50,652 nucleotides of DNA from Rhodothermus sp. (GTDB taxonomy: Bacteria; Bacteroidota; Rhodothermia; Rhodothermales; Rhodothermaceae), in NCBI GenBank assembly GCA_030950375.1, contig JAUZRN010000001.1:1-50652 (forward strand). The letters run 5' to 3'. Of this stretch, positions 9,449 to 18,056 are shown one piece after another (the stretch's first letter is position 1; each line of letters begins with the position of its first letter). The notes below the pieces were generated by a model that was not told the origin of the DNA, searched no databases, and saw only the letters and a list, made by a program, of their open reading frames with translations. The translations under genes and the position numbers were made by a program.

Positions 9449-9694
9449 TCAAGATGGTTCCTGGAATCCGCAGCTCTCCAACCAGCGCCGCAAGTCCGGG
9501 TCTGAGGGCATCACGCGAATTCGTGGCCGCGCTGCCAGCAATACCTGCAGGCAGGCGGTGTGTAGATGCTGGCAGTCTTTCAGGTTGACCTGTCCTCGTG
9601 GATGATCCTGCAACCAGCTCAGCAGTGGCTCTGCCTCTTCCACGCTTACATGGTCAACGAGGCGAATGCTTCGCTTCCGGAATTCGACCGGCAT
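9449..9694 (-). CDS. Small STAS-domain protein of the chemosensory operon
   Basis: 81 residues. The layout fits a minimal STAS domain (SpoIIAA-like): strand IRLVDHV, helix VEEAEPLLSWL, strand QVNLKDCQHLHTACLQVLLAA and strand RIRVM followed by LRRWLESCGF. In anti-sigma antagonists a Ser/Thr at the start of the second helix is phosphorylated; here the corresponding segment is KDCQHLHTA, with Thr a candidate, so phospho-regulation is uncertain. The ATG at 9694 lies 49 bases inside the end of cheA in another frame; the overlap is retained because the first strand of the fold is encoded there. STAS proteins in chemosensory operons are known from other systems. The role here is unknown. Confidence 0.75.
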   Translation of the reverse strand: MPVEFRKRSIRLVDHVSVEEAEPLLSWLQDHPRGQVNLKDCQHLHTACLQVLLAARPRIRVMPSDPDLRRWLESCGFQEPS

Positions 9695-12033
9695 GATGCT
9701 AACAGGGTTTGTGGATTAAGAATCATTAAGACAGTTCCATCTCCCAGCAATGCAGAGCCGGCGTAAACTGACAGGCCGGCCAGCACCCCGGGTAGTGGTT
9801 TCAGCACCACATCCATGGTCTCACGAAAGTCATCTACCAGCAGTCCTACCCGCGTGGCATCCAGTTGCAGTACCACGACAGCTAAGGTATCGGCGTCTTC
9901 TATCGAAGGTTTACAACCGTTCAGTCGATATTGCAGAGATTCCACAGGGATTACCTGATTGCGAAGCACCAGCGCCTCCTGGTGTTGGATGCGCTGAATC
10001 TCTTCGGGCGCTACGCGTACGGTCTCCACCACGGCTTCTACCGGCAATCCGTAGAGCTGCCCGGCTACTTCAACGATCAATACCTGGGTCACCATCATCG
10101 ACAGGGGTAGCGACAGGATAAAACGTGTGCCTTTGCCGGGTTCGCTCTCCAGCCGAACGTTGCCGCCTAATTGTTCCACCGTGCGTTTGACGACATCGAG
10201 CCCTACTCCTCGTCCCGAGATATCGCTGATACGGCCTGCCGTGGAAAAGCCCGGTCGAAACAGCAGCTGAAGCACTTCGGTAGGACTGATGCGCTCCAGT
10301 GCCGCTTCGTCGAGCAGTCCCTTTTCATACGCCTTCCGCTTGATTTTTTCAGGGTCAATACCGCGGCCATCGTCACTCACTTCAATCCAGATGCGATCAC
10401 CTTCCTGGCGTGTCCGAATGCGCAGCAGTCCTGTCTCTGGCTTACCGCATGCCTTCCGTTCTTCCGGCGACTCAATTCCGTGATCAAGGCTGTTGCGAAT
10501 CAGATGAATCAGCGGATCGGCCAGGCTTTCGATAATCCGTTTGTCGGCTTCAGTATCTTCGCCAATGATTTCCAGGCGCACTTCTTTACCCAACCTGCGA
10601 GCCAGGTCGCGCACCAGCCTTGGAAAACGCTGAAACACATGGGCAAAGGGCAACATGCGCACCTGCATAACGGCATCCTGCAGCTCCTCGGCAATGCGAT
10701 GGATGGCCGCGTAGTGCATTTTGATCTCTCGACTGAGCTCCGAGAGCTCATAATCACGCTGCACTCTACTAGCCAGATAGGCCAGCCCGTTTTTGGCCAC
10801 CACCAGCTCGCCCACGAGGCTCATCAGGGCGTCGATCCGCTCCTGCGAAACGCGCAGCGTCGAACTGCTCCGGGAACGCTGGCTGGCTGGTTTCGCTTCG
10901 GTAGCTGCCGGAGAAGCCGCCTCGGCAGCAGATGCTGGTAAAGCTTGCTGGTTGGCCTCAGGCGCTGTCTGCTTTTCCTGCATTGCGAATGCCTGATCCA
11001 TCCAGCGGCGCACGGGCTCCGGATTTCGGGTCTGCCGGGCCTCAGCCAGCGCAGCCTCAAGCGCGGCGCATTCGTCCGTCCGCCCCAGGGCCTGCAGTAG
11101 CCCACTCAGGGCTGCGCCGACGGCCTGCAACCTACCGTCAAACCCTTCATCAACCGGGCTGTCCAACACCGCTCGTTGTGCCTGCAAGATCTGATCGATG
11201 GCTTCTTCCGCAACCTGGACCGGTGCTCCATCGGCCTCCGTTTCAGTGTCAGCAGTCGCTGTCGTCTGACTGGCAACGACCGTGCGCAGCTGTACCTGAT
11301 CGGCCACGTAGCGGAAATGGGCTTCCAGCTCTGGGCGTGGTGCTTCGGACAGTAGCTCAAAGCGGAGCACACAGTGATAGGGATCCAGCTCCTCAAGCGT
11401 AGGCCAGGATTCCCGGGAAACGATCCGCCCCCAGCACAGCGCCGGCGTCTGGCGCACCAGCAGGAAGGGGTCTTCCCCCTTGAAGAAGCAGTCGGCTTCA
11501 GGCTCATACACAATCCAGCAGAGCGCATGGCCTTCCTGGAGGCGTTCCCGGGCCACCTCCTGCGCTTCCGCAGGAAGCGTTTCGATCGTGGCGGTTTCAG
11601 CGGACGTCTGAGCCGATGTCTCAGGCGGCGTTACTTCCGTTTTGGGTACGCTTCCACCCAGTTTCTGAAGCTGCTGAATATATCGGTTGGCCTCGTGATC
11701 ATAGGAGGCCTGGACCACTCCCTCCCGCTCCAGCTCATCTACCAGGCTGGCTACAAAGTCAAAGGTATCCAGCAGGGTATCAGCAAGCTCTCGGGAGAAT
11801 ACCTGACGGCCATCCCGTACGGCTCCGATCAAGTCCTCCGCGACATGCAGCACCCGTGTCATGGCCGGAGCTTCCACCAGCCCGCTATTCCCCTTCAGCG
11901 TGTGAACCAACCGGAACAGCTCATGCATCGCTTCTGCATTTTCCGGCTGCGTCTCCAGGGCCAGAATCTGCTCGCTGATGCCCTGCAGCAGTTCGCGGGC
12001 CTCGACGACGAATTGTTCAATCAGGTTGCTCAT
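9646..12033 (-). CDS. cheA: Chemotaxis histidine kinase CheA
   Basis: 795 residues. Domains in order: HPt with phospho-acceptor His44 in FRLVHTLKGNSGL; a region about 165-255 with CWIVYEPEADCFFKGEDPFLLVR, resembling the FxxGxDP module between P1 and the core in a subset of CheA proteins; a low-complexity Ala/Glu linker; the P3 dimerisation helices (VSQERIDALMSLVGELVVAKNGL); the ATPase domain with NSLDHGIESPEER, DDGRGID and the GRGVGLDVVK box; and a C-terminal CheW-like domain (MMVTQVLIVEVAGQLYGLPVE). It has no receiver domain. The start ATG overlaps the cheY stop by 4 bases. The kinase autophosphorylates under receptor control and passes phosphate to CheY and CheB. Confidence 0.97.
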   Translation of the reverse strand: MSNLIEQFVVEARELLQGISEQILALETQPENAEAMHELFRLVHTLKGNSGLVEAPAMTRVLHVAEDLIGAVRDGRQVFSRELADTLLDTFDFVASLVDELEREGVVQASYDHEANRYIQQLQKLGGSVPKTEVTPPETSAQTSAETATIETLPAEAQEVARERLQEGHALCWIVYEPEADCFFKGEDPFLLVRQTPALCWGRIVSRESWPTLEELDPYHCVLRFELLSEAPRPELEAHFRYVADQVQLRTVVASQTTATADTETEADGAPVQVAEEAIDQILQAQRAVLDSPVDEGFDGRLQAVGAALSGLLQALGRTDECAALEAALAEARQTRNPEPVRRWMDQAFAMQEKQTAPEANQQALPASAAEAASPAATEAKPASQRSRSSSTLRVSQERIDALMSLVGELVVAKNGLAYLASRVQRDYELSELSREIKMHYAAIHRIAEELQDAVMQVRMLPFAHVFQRFPRLVRDLARRLGKEVRLEIIGEDTEADKRIIESLADPLIHLIRNSLDHGIESPEERKACGKPETGLLRIRTRQEGDRIWIEVSDDGRGIDPEKIKRKAYEKGLLDEAALERISPTEVLQLLFRPGFSTAGRISDISGRGVGLDVVKRTVEQLGGNVRLESEPGKGTRFILSLPLSMMVTQVLIVEVAGQLYGLPVEAVVETVRVAPEEIQRIQHQEALVLRNQVIPVESLQYRLNGCKPSIEDADTLAVVVLQLDATRVGLLVDDFRETMDVVLKPLPGVLAGLSVYAGSALLGDGTVLMILNPQTLLASCRSNSGSEAFASLTM

Positions 12034-12404
12034 GACGGCTTCTCCCCCAGTAACAGTTGAACATACTGGCGCAAAACCTCGGGTTTGACCGGCTTAACCA
12101 GGTAAAGGTTAGCGCCGGCCTGAAAGGCCTGCACCCGGTCGATGTCTGCCGCCTCCGTAGACACCATAATGGCAGGCCTCTGAGGGAATTCTGGCTGTTG
12201 TCGGAGTGCCCTCAGAAACCGATAGCCATCCATTTCAGGCATGTTGATATCGACCACATACAGGTCGTATGGCTGGGTCAGTGCTTTTTCAAGCGCCTCG
12301 ACGCCGTTATAGGCCTCATCAACGGCAAGGCCAAGCGACTCCAGAATCTCACGGTGGTACATACGCACCGTGGGGGCGTCATCCACAACCAGCACACGTT
12401 TCAT
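12030..12404 (-). CDS. cheY: CheY-like single-domain response regulator
   Basis: 124-residue receiver domain. Residues LVVDDAPTV carry the acidic pair, YVVDINMPEMDGYRFL the phospho-acceptor Asp, MVSTEA the switch Ser/Thr, and LVKPVKPE the conserved Lys. It is placed between cheR and cheA: its start lies 26 bases inside the end of cheR and its stop overlaps the cheA start as ATGA, which implies translational coupling with the kinase and makes it the likely main output regulator. Similar in size to the second CheY at 9067-9441 but clearly diverged from it. Confidence 0.96.
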   Translation of the reverse strand: MKRVLVVDDAPTVRMYHREILESLGLAVDEAYNGVEALEKALTQPYDLYVVDINMPEMDGYRFLRALRQQPEFPQRPAIMVSTEAADIDRVQAFQAGANLYLVKPVKPEVLRQYVQLLLGEKPS

Positions 12405-13248
12405 AGATCTCCTCGGGTTTCTGATACACGATGGCTTCAGCGAAGCGGCGCACGCGAAACAGGGAGGAAATACGGCTCATCGACTCGGAATGCCCCAGAC
12501 ACAGGTACCCTCCGGACTCCAGTGCGTCATAAAGGTGATGCGCCGCCGTCTTTCGAGAAGCTTCATCGAAGTAAATCAGGAGATTACGACAGAAAATCAC
12601 GGAAAAGTCCCGATAGGGACGCATCTCCTTCGCGTCACACAAGTTGACCCTCGTGAAGGTGACCACTTCCCGCAGCATGTCGCAGATCTGATAGTCATTC
12701 CCCACCCGCGAGAAGTACTTGCGGCGCAGATGGTGCGGTACATGCTGCACGGAGCGCGCACTGTAGCGACCACGCCGTGCTTGTTCCAGCGCCCGGGTAT
12801 CGATGTCGGAGGCGACCAGCTCGACGTCCCACTGCTCCAGCTCGGGCCAGAATTCCAAGAGGTAAATGGCAATGGAATAAGGCTCTTCACCGGTCGAAGC
12901 AGGAATCGACCAGATCCGGATAGGTCGTCGATCGGCACGTCGCCGGGTCAATTCGGGAAGCAGCTCACGTACCAGGCAACGCAGCTGATGTTCTTCCCGA
13001 AAGAAGTAGGTCTCGTTGACCGTCATCAGATTGATCAGCGCCTGCAATTCCTTCCCTGAGGCATCAAATCGAAGCCGAGTGAAGTAAGTGCGGAAGTCAG
13101 GTGCCCCGGTCGCCTTCATGCGCTCGATCAGACGACGGTCTACAAAGTAGCGTTTGCTTTCATCAAAGAAGATGCCCGTTTTGCGGTAAAAAAAATCTCG
13201 AAATCGGAGGAAGTCCTCGTCACGTATGTGATATTGCTGGTACTGCAT
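12379..13248 (-). CDS. cheR: Chemotaxis protein methyltransferase CheR
   Basis: 289 residues. S-adenosylmethionine-dependent glutamate methyltransferase that acts on receptor adaptation sites. The N-terminal helical domain (FRDFFYRKTGIFFDESKRYFVDRRL) is followed by the catalytic domain: ETYFFREEHQL, the SAM loop RIWSIPASTGEEPYSIAIYL, and VIFCRNLLIYFDEASR. The SAM loop usually reads AGCSTGEEPYS; here the first part is IPASTGEEPYS, a mild deviation. No C-terminal TPR. The ATG at 13248 is 3 bp after the HEAT gene stop. The C-terminal tail is rich in cysteine (ETCAGCG). Confidence 0.96.
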   Translation of the reverse strand: MQYQQYHIRDEDFLRFRDFFYRKTGIFFDESKRYFVDRRLIERMKATGAPDFRTYFTRLRFDASGKELQALINLMTVNETYFFREEHQLRCLVRELLPELTRRRADRRPIRIWSIPASTGEEPYSIAIYLLEFWPELEQWDVELVASDIDTRALEQARRGRYSARSVQHVPHHLRRKYFSRVGNDYQICDMLREVVTFTRVNLCDAKEMRPYRDFSVIFCRNLLIYFDEASRKTAAHHLYDALESGGYLCLGHSESMSRISSLFRVRRFAEAIVYQKPEEIYETCAGCG

Positions 13249-13251
13249 GGC

Positions 13252-13872
13252 TTACATATCGCCATCAATCCGTCGCAGTGCCTGTTTTACGGCAAATTGG
13301 ATGTACGGCTCATGCGCAAAGCGCTGGCTGACGGCCTGCAGTGCTGGTCGAGCCGCTTCGGTGCCGACTTCGCAGAGCAGATCGACGGCGGTAGCACAGA
13401 CGTTTACATGGGAATCGTGCTCCAGGACCTGAATGAGCAGGGCTTCGGTCTGCGGCAATGCCAGCGTGCCCAGCAGATTGAGTGTCAGGATGCGCACGTC
13501 CGGATCCGGATCCTGCAGCAGAGTTTCGATAAACGAAGCAGCCTGATGGGGGTGCTGCCTCAGAATATCCAGCGTGGCATTACGGAGGGTAGCCTGGTCA
13601 CTACGAAGCGCGCGTATCAGCGCTTCCCGGGCCTCTGGCGTTGCGGCGTGCACCAGCTCCTGGAGCAGGACTTCCAGCACTGCAATATCCGATTCCTTTT
13701 CCAGATGGGCAATCAGATACGGAAGTCCGTCCGGGAAGCGGGCCAATTGTCGTACCGCATGACGTCGCCGCGCAGGATTCGGATCCTGCAGGGCCTGCAG
13801 CAGAGCCTGTTCGTTTTCAACGGTTGTCTCCGGTGCTGTCTCGGAAATCTGATCAAACCGTTTCAGCCCCAT
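13252..13872 (-). CDS. HEAT-repeat protein of the chemosensory operon
   Basis: 206 residues from ATG 13872 (MGLKRFDQIS). Almost the whole chain is a run of HEAT-like helical pairs of about 30 residues, e.g. LLQALQDPNPARRRHAVRQL, ALIRALRSDQATLRNATLDI, FIETLLQDPDPDVRILTLNL and LLIQVLEHDSHVNVCATAVD. Such solenoids bind proteins; there is no catalytic motif. The open frame extends upstream to 13977, but the extra residues are inside cheB and do not look like HEAT repeats, so the shorter start (20-base overlap with cheB) is preferred. Placed between cheB and cheR, it may be an adaptor for the adaptation enzymes or the receptor array; this is an inference from position only. Confidence 0.8.
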   Translation of the reverse strand: MGLKRFDQISETAPETTVENEQALLQALQDPNPARRRHAVRQLARFPDGLPYLIAHLEKESDIAVLEVLLQELVHAATPEAREALIRALRSDQATLRNATLDILRQHPHQAASFIETLLQDPDPDVRILTLNLLGTLALPQTEALLIQVLEHDSHVNVCATAVDLLCEVGTEAARPALQAVSQRFAHEPYIQFAVKQALRRIDGDM

Positions 13873-14956
13873 GGTGTCGAACGGGTTGAATCCATCGAAT
13901 AAGCTGCTGGGCGATTTTATCAGCGGGTAGCACTTTGGTCGCACCGCCCCGCTTGATGACTTCAGCCGGCATGCCAAACACGACTGCGGAACGTTCCGAC
14001 TCGGCGATCACACGTCCACCCTGACGCCGAATTTCCGTAAAAGCCTCGGCGCCATCGTAGCCCATACCGGTCAGCATAACAGCTACGATGCGATCCGGTG
14101 CGACGTGTTGCAGCACTGAACGTCCCAGTAACTCCACGGAGGGATGCCACAGATAATCAGGATGGGCGGGACGCGTCAGCGCAATCAGTCGCTCACGCCG
14201 GCGGCTCACAATCAAGTCGGCCTCCCCTCGGCCGATATAGACGGTCCCTGTCTCCAGAGGCATGGGACGCACCACTTCCACGACCCGCACGGCACATAGC
14301 CGATCTAACCGCTGGGCAAACGGGCCGGTAAAAGCCGCCGGCATATGCTGCGCCACCAGTACTGGCCAGGGGAAATCCGCAGGCAATCGAGGCAGAATCT
14401 CTTCGAGTGTCGCGGGCCCACCCGTTGAAACCCCGATCACGACCACGCCGCTATCTTTTTCGGGTGGCCGGGATGCAGCGATGGAGGGCTTGCGTGTTCC
14501 TTCAGAGGCAGGTGCTTTCAGCGGCCCCTTCTCTCTGATCGGCCGAGGCTTTCGGCGACGCAGGCGGGCCCCAACGGCGGCCCGTACCTTGGCGACCAGC
14601 TCTTCTTTAACCGCTTCAATGGAAAGCGAAATCGTTCCTCCCGGCTTGGCTACATAATCGACGGCTCCCAAGTTGAGTGCCTCAAAGGTGGCCAGCGCTC
14701 CCTCCTGGGTAAGCGACGAAAACATCACCACTGGCACTGGCCGCTCGGCCATAATGTGGGCCAGTGCCGTCAGCCCATCCATGCGCGGCATGTGGATATC
14801 GAGCGTGATGACGTCGGGCTCGAAGGTACGGTTGGCTTCGATCGCCTCGTGTCCATCCCGCGCTGTTTGAATCTCGAAGTCTCCTTCTTCTTCGAACACC
14901 CGCGTCAATTGCCGCCGCATCAGGGCAGAATCATCGACAATCAGTAAGCGAATCAT
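13853..14956 (-). CDS. cheB: Chemotaxis response regulator protein-glutamate methylesterase CheB
   Basis: 367 residues. N-terminal receiver domain with Asp8/Asp9 (IVDDS), phospho-acceptor Asp53 (TLDIHMPRMDG) and Lys104 (VAKPGG). A basic, proline-rich linker (about 130-168) leads to the methylesterase domain with the catalytic triad visible: Ser177 in IGVSTGGP, His204 in VAQHMP, Asp301 in LTGMGYDGAEAF. It removes methyl groups from receptor glutamates and can deamidate glutamines. The start overlaps the CheW stop by 4 bases (ATGA) and the end overlaps the HEAT gene start by 20 bases. Confidence 0.97.
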   Translation of the reverse strand: MIRLLIVDDSALMRRQLTRVFEEEGDFEIQTARDGHEAIEANRTFEPDVITLDIHMPRMDGLTALAHIMAERPVPVVMFSSLTQEGALATFEALNLGAVDYVAKPGGTISLSIEAVKEELVAKVRAAVGARLRRRKPRPIREKGPLKAPASEGTRKPSIAASRPPEKDSGVVVIGVSTGGPATLEEILPRLPADFPWPVLVAQHMPAAFTGPFAQRLDRLCAVRVVEVVRPMPLETGTVYIGRGEADLIVSRRRERLIALTRPAHPDYLWHPSVELLGRSVLQHVAPDRIVAVMLTGMGYDGAEAFTEIRRQGGRVIAESERSAVVFGMPAEVIKRGGATKVLPADKIAQQLIRWIQPVRHHGAETV

Positions 14957-15993
14957 ACGGCTTCTACTGGATGAGCATGGACACGTACCTGAGCCAGTAA
15001 GCGCTCTGGCTGCAAGAGCTGTACAATTTGTCCCTGATCAGGCAGATGGATGACCTGATCCATGAGGGGGCTGTCGATCTCCCCCGGCCGCGCTGCTGGC
15101 TGCAACGCGCTTTCGGGCACTTCGCAGACCTCAGTGACCGCATCCACCACAAACCCTGTGGGCTGTCCTGCTGTGGTCAACACCACAATACGCTGCTGCG
15201 GACTGGCTTCGGCTGTCGGAAGCCCGAGCTGCCGACGTAGATCGACGACGGGTAATACGCCCCCACGCAAGTTGACCACTCCCACGACAGCGGGTGGCGC
15301 CTGGGGAACGGTTGTATAGGTATCTGGAGGTTCAACAATCTCCTGTACATAGTCGATGGGCACGCCAAACACTTCCGTTCCCAGCCGGAAAAAGAGAAAG
15401 CTCTGTGCTTCTGTTTCTTCCTCTGCTACCAGAACCCCGTTCTTCTCTGCGCCGTGCGTTGTGTCGTCCCCCCATGCAACGGCTTCATCCAGTGCAATGC
15501 GCTGCAACAGACGGCGAAGGTCCAGCAAACCCAGCAGGCGCTCCCCGTCTATTCGACAGACTGCGGCAATTTCCTGGTAGGGTGTTTCCTGCTGAAGCGC
15601 TGCCGGTGGTTGTTCCAGGGTGTCGGCGGGCAGAGTATGTACCTCCTGGACCTGGTCAACCCCCAACCCCAAACGACGCGGGCCGGCCTGTACCACCAGA
15701 ACGCAAGCGGGGTGATCGGCCGCTTCCAGTTCGAACAAACGCGCCAGCAACACTACAGGCACGGTCTCGCGCCGCAAGGTCATCAGGCCAGCCAGCCATG
15801 AGGGTGCCTGCGGAATCGGTGTAATGTGCGGAGGCCAGGCCACCACTTCCTGTACCCAGTGCACGGGCAGGGCGTAGCGCTGTCCTCCCACGATGAATTG
15901 CACTACCTGCGGAGTCTCTTCCTCATCCGGGCTGCTGGCCAGGCTGAAGTGTCCTTTCAGCTCGTCAGGCATCATAGGCAACCTCAGGTTCAA
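14953..15993 (-). CDS. cheW: Tandem CheW protein (two CheW domains in one chain)
   Basis: 346 residues, roughly twice the size of a normal CheW. Domain 1 (about 28-165) has [37 protein letters not shown] and [13 protein letters not shown]. Domain 2 (about 195-335) has [41 protein letters not shown] and [17 protein letters not shown]. Each would couple a receptor tip to CheA. Domain 2 keeps the [13 protein letters not shown] consensus more closely than domain 1. Start and stop overlap the neighbouring genes by 4 bases on both sides. The tandem form pairs with the two-tip receptor encoded just upstream; that functional match is an inference. Confidence 0.94.
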   Translation of the reverse strand: MNLRLPMMPDELKGHFSLASSPDEEETPQVVQFIVGGQRYALPVHWVQEVVAWPPHITPIPQAPSWLAGLMTLRRETVPVVLLARLFELEAADHPACVLVVQAGPRRLGLGVDQVQEVHTLPADTLEQPPAALQQETPYQEIAAVCRIDGERLLGLLDLRRLLQRIALDEAVAWGDDTTHGAEKNGVLVAEEETEAQSFLFFRLGTEVFGVPIDYVQEIVEPPDTYTTVPQAPPAVVGVVNLRGGVLPVVDLRRQLGLPTAEASPQQRIVVLTTAGQPTGFVVDAVTEVCEVPESALQPAARPGEIDSPLMDQVIHLPDQGQIVQLLQPERLLAQVRVHAHPVEAV

Positions 15994-17897
15994 TGACTCT
16001 GGAGTTCATCGGCCAGCACGGCAATTTCTTCTACGGCGGCAGCCAGCGATTCCATTCCCTGGGCCTGCTCCTGCGCGGCACTGGCCGCTTCACTGGTAGC
16101 CTGTTCTGCCTCCTGCGCAGCGGCTGCGATCTGCTCGACGCCTGTACGGACCTGTGTGACGGCGGTCGCAATGCGCTCAGCTTCACGCAGAATCGCCTCG
16201 GCACCTGCATACACCTGAGCCATCTCCTGATCCAGCCGTTGTAGGCTGTGCGTGACCTGCTGCGCCTTTTCGGCTTCCGCAATCGTTCGGGCCATCAACT
16301 CCTCCACGTCGCGGGCCACGGTCTGGATATGGTCCTGGATCGTCCGCAGCGTGTCTTTAATGCGATCGGCATTATCGGCCGAGTCGTGTGCCAGATTGCG
16401 AATGTCGGCCGCCACGACTGCAAAGCCTTTCCCGAACTCCCCGGCCCGTGCCGCTTCGATGGCTCCGCTGACCGCGAGCATACTGGTCTGAATGGCGACC
16501 ATGGTGATCGCGTCGACGATCTTATCGATACGACGCGAGCGGAGCTCCAGCTGCTTGATGCGGTCCAGGCTCTGCTCTACCCGTTCGACCGCCTGTTCAA
16601 TGCTGGCGATCAGCGCCTCAACAGCTCTGCGATTTTGCATCAACTGCTGTTGCTGCGCCTCCATCTGCTCCTGTCCCTCCCGGGCCTGTTGCTGCGACAC
16701 TTCCAGACTCTTTTCAATTTCTGCAATCGCCGCAGCCGACTCTTCGGTAGCTGTCGCCTGTATCTGCGCCCCTTTCCGTATCTGATCGATGGCTGCTGAA
16801 ATCTGAGCCGCCGATCGGGTCATTTCATCCAGGGCAGCCGACAGCTCCTCGGCAGCTGCCGCCACATCACTGGCGCTTTTGCTTAGATCTGTCGAGAGTT
16901 TCAGGTCCTCGGCCAGTTCTGAGAGGTTTTCAGCGGATTGCTCACATTCTGCCAGCACCTGCACCTGCTCGCTAACGGTACGACTCCACTCCTCAACAGC
17001 CGCTGACTGCTCTTCAGCAGCTGCTGCAATTTCATCGAAACCTCGTAACGCCTCACGTACCGCTTCCTCTGAACGTACAGCGCCTTCAGCAATCTGCTGT
17101 GCACGCTGGACAATACGTTGGAATCCTTCGCCGATACACTTCAATTCTTCGCCAATCTGCTGCCCTTTCTGCGCTTCCTCTTGAATAGCTTCGGCCGCTG
17201 CTGTGATGCTCTGCACCACCTGCTGCACGTCGGCCTGAATCTGCGTGATCAGTTCCTGAATCTGACGGGCACTCTTTTCGGAGGTCTCTGCCAACGTACG
17301 CACCTCACCGGCCACTACGGCGAACCCTTTCCCGTGTTTGCCAGCCCGCGCCGCCTCAATGGCAGCGTTAAGGGCCAGCAGATTGGTCTGGTTCGCAATA
17401 CGGCTTACCGTCTGAATTACTTCGCTGATCTGTGCGGCCTGCTGTTCCAGCTCGGCCACGCGTGCTACCGAGCGCTGCTGACGTTCTGCCGCCGTCACTA
17501 CGTTGCCAATCAGGTGCTCGACCTGTTCCCGAACCTGCTCCGCCAGTGCTTGAAGGGCTTTGCTTTTTTCCTCTGCCTGCTGAGCGGCTATACGCTGACG
17601 TTCTACCGCTTTGCCAACCTCCCGAAACGCTGCCAGCGACTCCTGCGTGGCACCCGAAGCTTCTACAGCACCTGCCGCTATCTGATCGGCCGCACTCTTC
17701 AGCTCCTGGGCCGCCGAAGCGGCCTCACTGATCCCTGAAGCCAGCTGAACGGCGGCCGCAGCGATACGTTCGGCCAGTTGTTGCCGGCGAGCCATCGTGC
17801 GTGCCCGGCGGCGTTGCTGTGCTGCTTCCCGAGATGCCGGACGCGACATCTCATCGGTTCCGTCAGGCTCCGAAGGCGTCTTGCGTACAAGGGGCAT
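15990..17897 (-). CDS. Soluble chemoreceptor with two signalling tips
   Basis: 635 residues, almost entirely heptad-patterned helix, with no membrane segment and no recognisable sensor domain. It has two receptor signalling tips exactly 300 residues apart: tip 1 at 167-206 ([16 protein letters not shown], then [18 protein letters not shown]) and tip 2 at 467-506 ([16 protein letters not shown], then [18 protein letters not shown]). Tip 2 replaces two conserved Asn by Ser. The start ATG at 17897 has AGGAAG six bases upstream, but that site lies inside a hairpin. First gene of a ten-gene operon. I recall double-tip cytoplasmic receptors from other phyla, so the architecture is rare rather than unknown. 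Signal input is unknown. Confidence 0.93.
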   Translation of the reverse strand: MPLVRKTPSEPDGTDEMSRPASREAAQQRRRARTMARRQQLAERIAAAAVQLASGISEAASAAQELKSAADQIAAGAVEASGATQESLAAFREVGKAVERQRIAAQQAEEKSKALQALAEQVREQVEHLIGNVVTAAERQQRSVARVAELEQQAAQISEVIQTVSRIANQTNLLALNAAIEAARAGKHGKGFAVVAGEVRTLAETSEKSARQIQELITQIQADVQQVVQSITAAAEAIQEEAQKGQQIGEELKCIGEGFQRIVQRAQQIAEGAVRSEEAVREALRGFDEIAAAAEEQSAAVEEWSRTVSEQVQVLAECEQSAENLSELAEDLKLSTDLSKSASDVAAAAEELSAALDEMTRSAAQISAAIDQIRKGAQIQATATEESAAAIAEIEKSLEVSQQQAREGQEQMEAQQQQLMQNRRAVEALIASIEQAVERVEQSLDRIKQLELRSRRIDKIVDAITMVAIQTSMLAVSGAIEAARAGEFGKGFAVVAADIRNLAHDSADNADRIKDTLRTIQDHIQTVARDVEELMARTIAEAEKAQQVTHSLQRLDQEMAQVYAGAEAILREAERIATAVTQVRTGVEQIAAAAQEAEQATSEAASAAQEQAQGMESLAAAVEEIAVLADELQSH

Positions 17898-17940
17898 AGG
17901 AAGCTTCCTGCAGTTTTGTTTTTGGTTTTGCTGCAGGAAG
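17898..17940 (-). promoter_or_regulatory. Hairpin covering the ribosome binding site of the che operon
   Basis: On the minus-strand transcript CTTCCTGCAG (17940 to 17931) pairs perfectly with CTGCAGGAAG (17913 to 17904) across a 17-base A/C-rich loop. The 3' arm contains AGGAAG, the only good Shine-Dalgarno sequence, six bases before the ATG at 17897. The same AGGAAG is also complementary to the CTTCCT that directly follows it (17903-17898). The ribosome binding site is thus hidden in either fold, which would make translation of the first che gene conditional, for example on temperature or a binding protein. The pairing is seen in the sequence; the regulation is inferred. Confidence 0.6.
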
Positions 17941-18056
17941 TATTATCGAAAAGCATACCCTCCCGCCGTCCTACACCCTCCATCTATCTTTTTTATAAGG
18001 GATTACACAAAATAGAGCGACTTGCTATGCGGCCGGGTATTTCGGGAAAAGTTTTC

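Noticed and set aside
9646-9694. A frameshift that would fuse CheA with the STAS protein
   Set aside because: CheA ends with a complete CheW-like domain and its own stop, and the STAS fold needs the residues encoded in the overlap, so two overlapping genes explain it.
13873-13977. An N-terminal extension of the HEAT-repeat protein
   Set aside because: The extra 35 residues lie inside cheB in another frame and do not resemble HEAT repeats; the ATG at 13872 is the better start.
17941-18056. A Bacteroidota-type -33/-7 promoter ahead of the che operon
   Set aside because: TATTTTG resembles the -7 element, but has one spacer base instead of two and no -33 at the right distance.
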